Source: Deinococcus marmoris DSM 12784
GTDB lineage: Bacteria > Deinococcota > Deinococci > Deinococcales > Deinococcaceae
DNA length: 7,796 nt
Assembly (NCBI RefSeq): GCF_000701405.1
Contig: NZ_JNIV01000152.1
Coordinates: forward strand, 1 to 7,796
Reading direction: 5' to 3'
Shown one piece after another: positions 6,429 to 7,796 of the stretch. Position 1 is the first letter of the stretch. Each line of letters begins with the position of its first letter. The notes under the pieces are model-generated. The model made no database searches and was not told the origin of the DNA. It saw only the letters and a list, made by a program, of their open reading frames with translations. The translations under genes and the position numbers were made by a program.

Positions 6429-6953
6429 GTGACGCGATATCGCCGGCAGTTCATCTCTCTTCTCATCGGTTTGGCCCTCCTGCTCAGCGCCTGCGGGGGC
6501 GGCGAGGGCAGCGTGAACAGCACCAGCGGGTTTGGCGTGAAGGGCGAAGGCCCGATTGCCATAAAGGCCGTGGGCAACGCGGTGCAAACGCCAGGCTTCG
6601 GCGGCTGGGCCAAGAGCATGGTGATCGTGGACGTGACCAAGCCCGCCGGACAGCAAATCGCGCGCTGCTACAACTCGCAGCTCACGGGGGCGGCCATGAA
6701 CACCGTTCCTTGCAGTTATTTGCTGGAGAGCAGTGTTGGACAGTGGCGCGTGATCTTCGGCTTTGACACCCGGAGTCCCTTCGCTGCCGCCACCCAGACA
6801 GATGATCGGAGCAAATGTTTCGTATCTTCCTGCGATATTCCCAGAATTTCAGGCGTCACTTACGAAAACGACTCGGTCATTGTGGTCGCGCGTAAGTCGA
6901 GTGATTCTTATCTTTCCGGTCTTGATTTGGGTTTCACGCTGATCCTCTACTGA
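6429..6953 (+). CDS. Small lipoprotein of unknown function
   Basis: I do not recognise the family. With GTG 6429 as start, the product is 174 aa with a compact lipoprotein signal: basic N-terminus (TRYRRQ), hydrophobic core, lipobox LSAC and lipidated Cys22. A Gly/Ser-rich tether follows, as in the protease. The body has alternating hydrophobic stretches suggesting beta structure, for example WAKSMVIVDVT and GQWRVIFGFDT. It has four further cysteines (80, 95, 130, 135) that could form two disulfides. An in-frame GTG at 6372 would add 19 residues before the signal and overlap a hairpin, so I prefer 6429, although its SD site is weak. The last third uses more A/T-ending codons (AGA, ATT, TCA, TCT, CTT) than the neighbouring genes. 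The next gene starts 25 bases downstream, so the two are probably co-transcribed. Confidence 0.75.
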   Translation: MTRYRRQFISLLIGLALLLSACGGGEGSVNSTSGFGVKGEGPIAIKAVGNAVQTPGFGGWAKSMVIVDVTKPAGQQIARCYNSQLTGAAMNTVPCSYLLESSVGQWRVIFGFDTRSPFAAATQTDDRSKCFVSSCDIPRISGVTYENDSVIVVARKSSDSYLSGLDLGFTLILY

Positions 6954-6978
6954 GGACAGGACACTTCAGGAGAAAACC

Positions 6979-7680
6979 ATGTCAAAACGAACGGTATTCG
7001 CCCTCCTCGCTCTCGCCCTCACGCCCGCCGCCGTTGCCCAGAGTTATTCGCTGGTGGTCAATGGGCAACCTGCCCCGGCCAGGGCCATCGTCGTGAACGG
7101 ACAGACGTATGTGCCGCTCTCGACCCTCAAAACATTGGGGATTCCCAGCAGCCTGACAGGCAGCACACTCACACTGGGCAGCGCAGCCCCGTCCACCTCG
7201 CCTGGCGGCGCGAATCAACGGGCCTCGCTGGAGGGCTGTATTGGGGAAACACTGTTCAACGGCGTGTGGCGCATGACCGTCAGAAAGATCGTGCCGATTG
7301 GAGCTGATGTTGGGCTGGGGCCGGGCTGGGGCGTGACCGTGGAATTGAGAAACGGCACAGCCACCAAGCTCAACCTTCACGACACGGGTCTGGAAGCCAT
7401 CGAGCTGGTCGGCGTGGACGGCAATACCTTCCAGTTCCAGGAACGCGCGGCAGACGAGCCGTTGATTTATAAAGACGTGACCCAGGCGGGTGGGATCACC
7501 TATCAACTTAAGTTCCAGGTGCAAGATGCCCGTATGCCAGCGGCCAGTGTTCCCGCAGCCACAAAGCTGGTGGTCACGCTGAACCCCCAGAAAATGACGG
7601 CGGGTTACCTGCGGGCTGCCAGGGTGGCCTACACCACGCCCATGCCCAGCTTCCGGGTGCGCCTGGACTGTTCAAAATAA
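6979..7680 (+). CDS. Secreted protein with copper-amine-oxidase-N-like domain
   Basis: The product (233 aa) is exported by a signal peptide at 1-20 with cleavage after AVA. Residues about 22-67 resemble the copper amine oxidase N-terminal domain family: two VVNGQ strands (26-30, 38-42), then TYVPLSTLKTLGI and a closing TLTLG strand. Despite its name, that domain is found in many envelope proteins without oxidase activity and no copper site is implied. A Ser/Pro/Gly linker (about 68-80) leads to a C-terminal domain of about 150 residues that looks beta-rich (WGVTVELRNGT, YQLKFQVQD, KLVVTLNP), as in Ig-like exported domains. I cannot assign it to a family. It contains only two cysteines, 87 and 231, at its two ends, which could form one disulfide. 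AGGAG lies 6 bases before the ATG. The gene follows the small lipoprotein by 25 bases and inverted repeats follow its stop. Confidence 0.8.
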   Translation: MSKRTVFALLALALTPAAVAQSYSLVVNGQPAPARAIVVNGQTYVPLSTLKTLGIPSSLTGSTLTLGSAAPSTSPGGANQRASLEGCIGETLFNGVWRMTVRKIVPIGADVGLGPGWGVTVELRNGTATKLNLHDTGLEAIELVGVDGNTFQFQERAADEPLIYKDVTQAGGITYQLKFQVQDARMPAASVPAATKLVVTLNPQKMTAGYLRAARVAYTTPMPSFRVRLDCSK

Positions 7681-7683
7681 ATT

Positions 7684-7715
7684 CTGTGCCCTGACAGACG
7701 AGGGTAGGGCCACAG
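7684..7715 (+). terminator. Imperfect hairpin after the CuAO-N-like gene
   Basis: CTGTGCCCT (7684-7692) pairs with AGGGCCACAG (7706-7715) with one bulged base and a 13-base loop. It starts 4 bases after the stop codon, where a terminator would be expected, but no T tract follows. It may be a weak terminator or an mRNA end stabiliser. Confidence 0.3.
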
Positions 7716-7739
7716 GACAGCGTGGAGTAGCCAAAAAGA

Positions 7740-7790
7740 GGGCCGGGCTGGTATCTGGAGTGTGTGAAGACAACCAAAGCCGCCCGGCCC
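7740..7790. repeat. Perfect 9-bp inverted repeat near the window end
   Basis: GGGCCGGGC (7740-7748) and GCCCGGCCC (7782-7790) are exact reverse complements separated by 33 bases. The right arm lies inside the possible coding start at 7764. It could be a regulatory palindrome, an RNA stem, or chance in GC-rich DNA. Confidence 0.35.
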
Positions 7791-7796
7791 GCTCAA
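7764..7796 (+). CDS. Possible start of a further gene, cut by the window end
   Basis: A GTG at 7764 opens a frame that stays open to the end, giving (M)KTTKAARPAQ, a basic N-terminus of 11 codons. TGGAG (7756-7760) lies 3 bases upstream, which is closer than a usual SD spacing. With so few codons neither its identity nor its reality can be decided. A DNA-binding protein or transposase beginning here would fit the basic start, but that is a guess. Confidence 0.2.
   Translation, partial: MKTTKAARPAQ

Noticed and set aside
5754..6656. Minus-strand frame of 300 codons across the protease end and the lipoprotein start
   Set aside because: It is antisense to the catalytic His and Asn motifs of the protease and spans the intergenic hairpin. 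The translation is Ala/His/Val-rich with no domain.
1..7796. CRISPR array, tRNA, rRNA or complete insertion sequence
   Set aside because: No regularly spaced short repeats, no tRNA-like cloverleaf or rRNA sequence, and no complete transposase gene were seen. The only tandem repeats are the coding repeats of the trefoil.

Overview
The window is GC-rich bacterial DNA. Codons favour G or C in the third position, GTG starts occur, and Shine-Dalgarno (SD) sites are mostly clear AGGAG/AAGGAG boxes. Protein style suggests a Deinococcus-like bacterium: a large ATPase regulator with a C-terminal SARP/BTAD-type module, Cys-rich exported proteins, and a short copper-amine-oxidase-N-like domain. This assignment is inference from style, not from a marker gene. 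All convincing genes are on the + strand; the long minus-strand reading frames are shadows.

Layout. Bases 1-278 are a non-coding leader with no gene I can support. Bases 279-3407 encode a STAND/AAA-type ATPase regulator with a TPR-like middle and a C-terminal winged-helix plus BTAD module. Bases 3408-3873 are a 466-base gap with one good and one weak hairpin-plus-T-tract terminator candidate, another hairpin, and an SD-like purine tract with no start codon behind it. Next comes a closely spaced group: a secreted three-repeat ricin-B-like beta-trefoil (3874-4377), a small double zinc ribbon protein (4431-4688), and a lipoprotein papain-family (C1) cysteine protease (4722-6365). A hairpin just after the protease stop may end this transcript. 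A second pair follows: an unrecognised Cys-containing lipoprotein (6429-6953) and a secreted protein with a CuAO-N-like N-terminus (6979-7680). The last 116 bases hold inverted repeats and perhaps the first codons of another gene running off the window.

How it may fit together. Four of the five genes downstream of the regulator carry export signals: two with signal peptidase I type sites and two with lipoboxes. The only predicted cytoplasmic member is the zinc ribbon protein. The block therefore looks like a cell-envelope or extracellular module: a possible glycan-binding lectin, a membrane-anchored protease, and two exported proteins of unknown role. The large regulator lies directly upstream but is separated by the gap and a probable terminator, so control of the downstream genes by it is only a hypothesis. 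The most distinctive item is the beta-trefoil, whose three repeats keep an exact 46-residue period with a cysteine pair in each.
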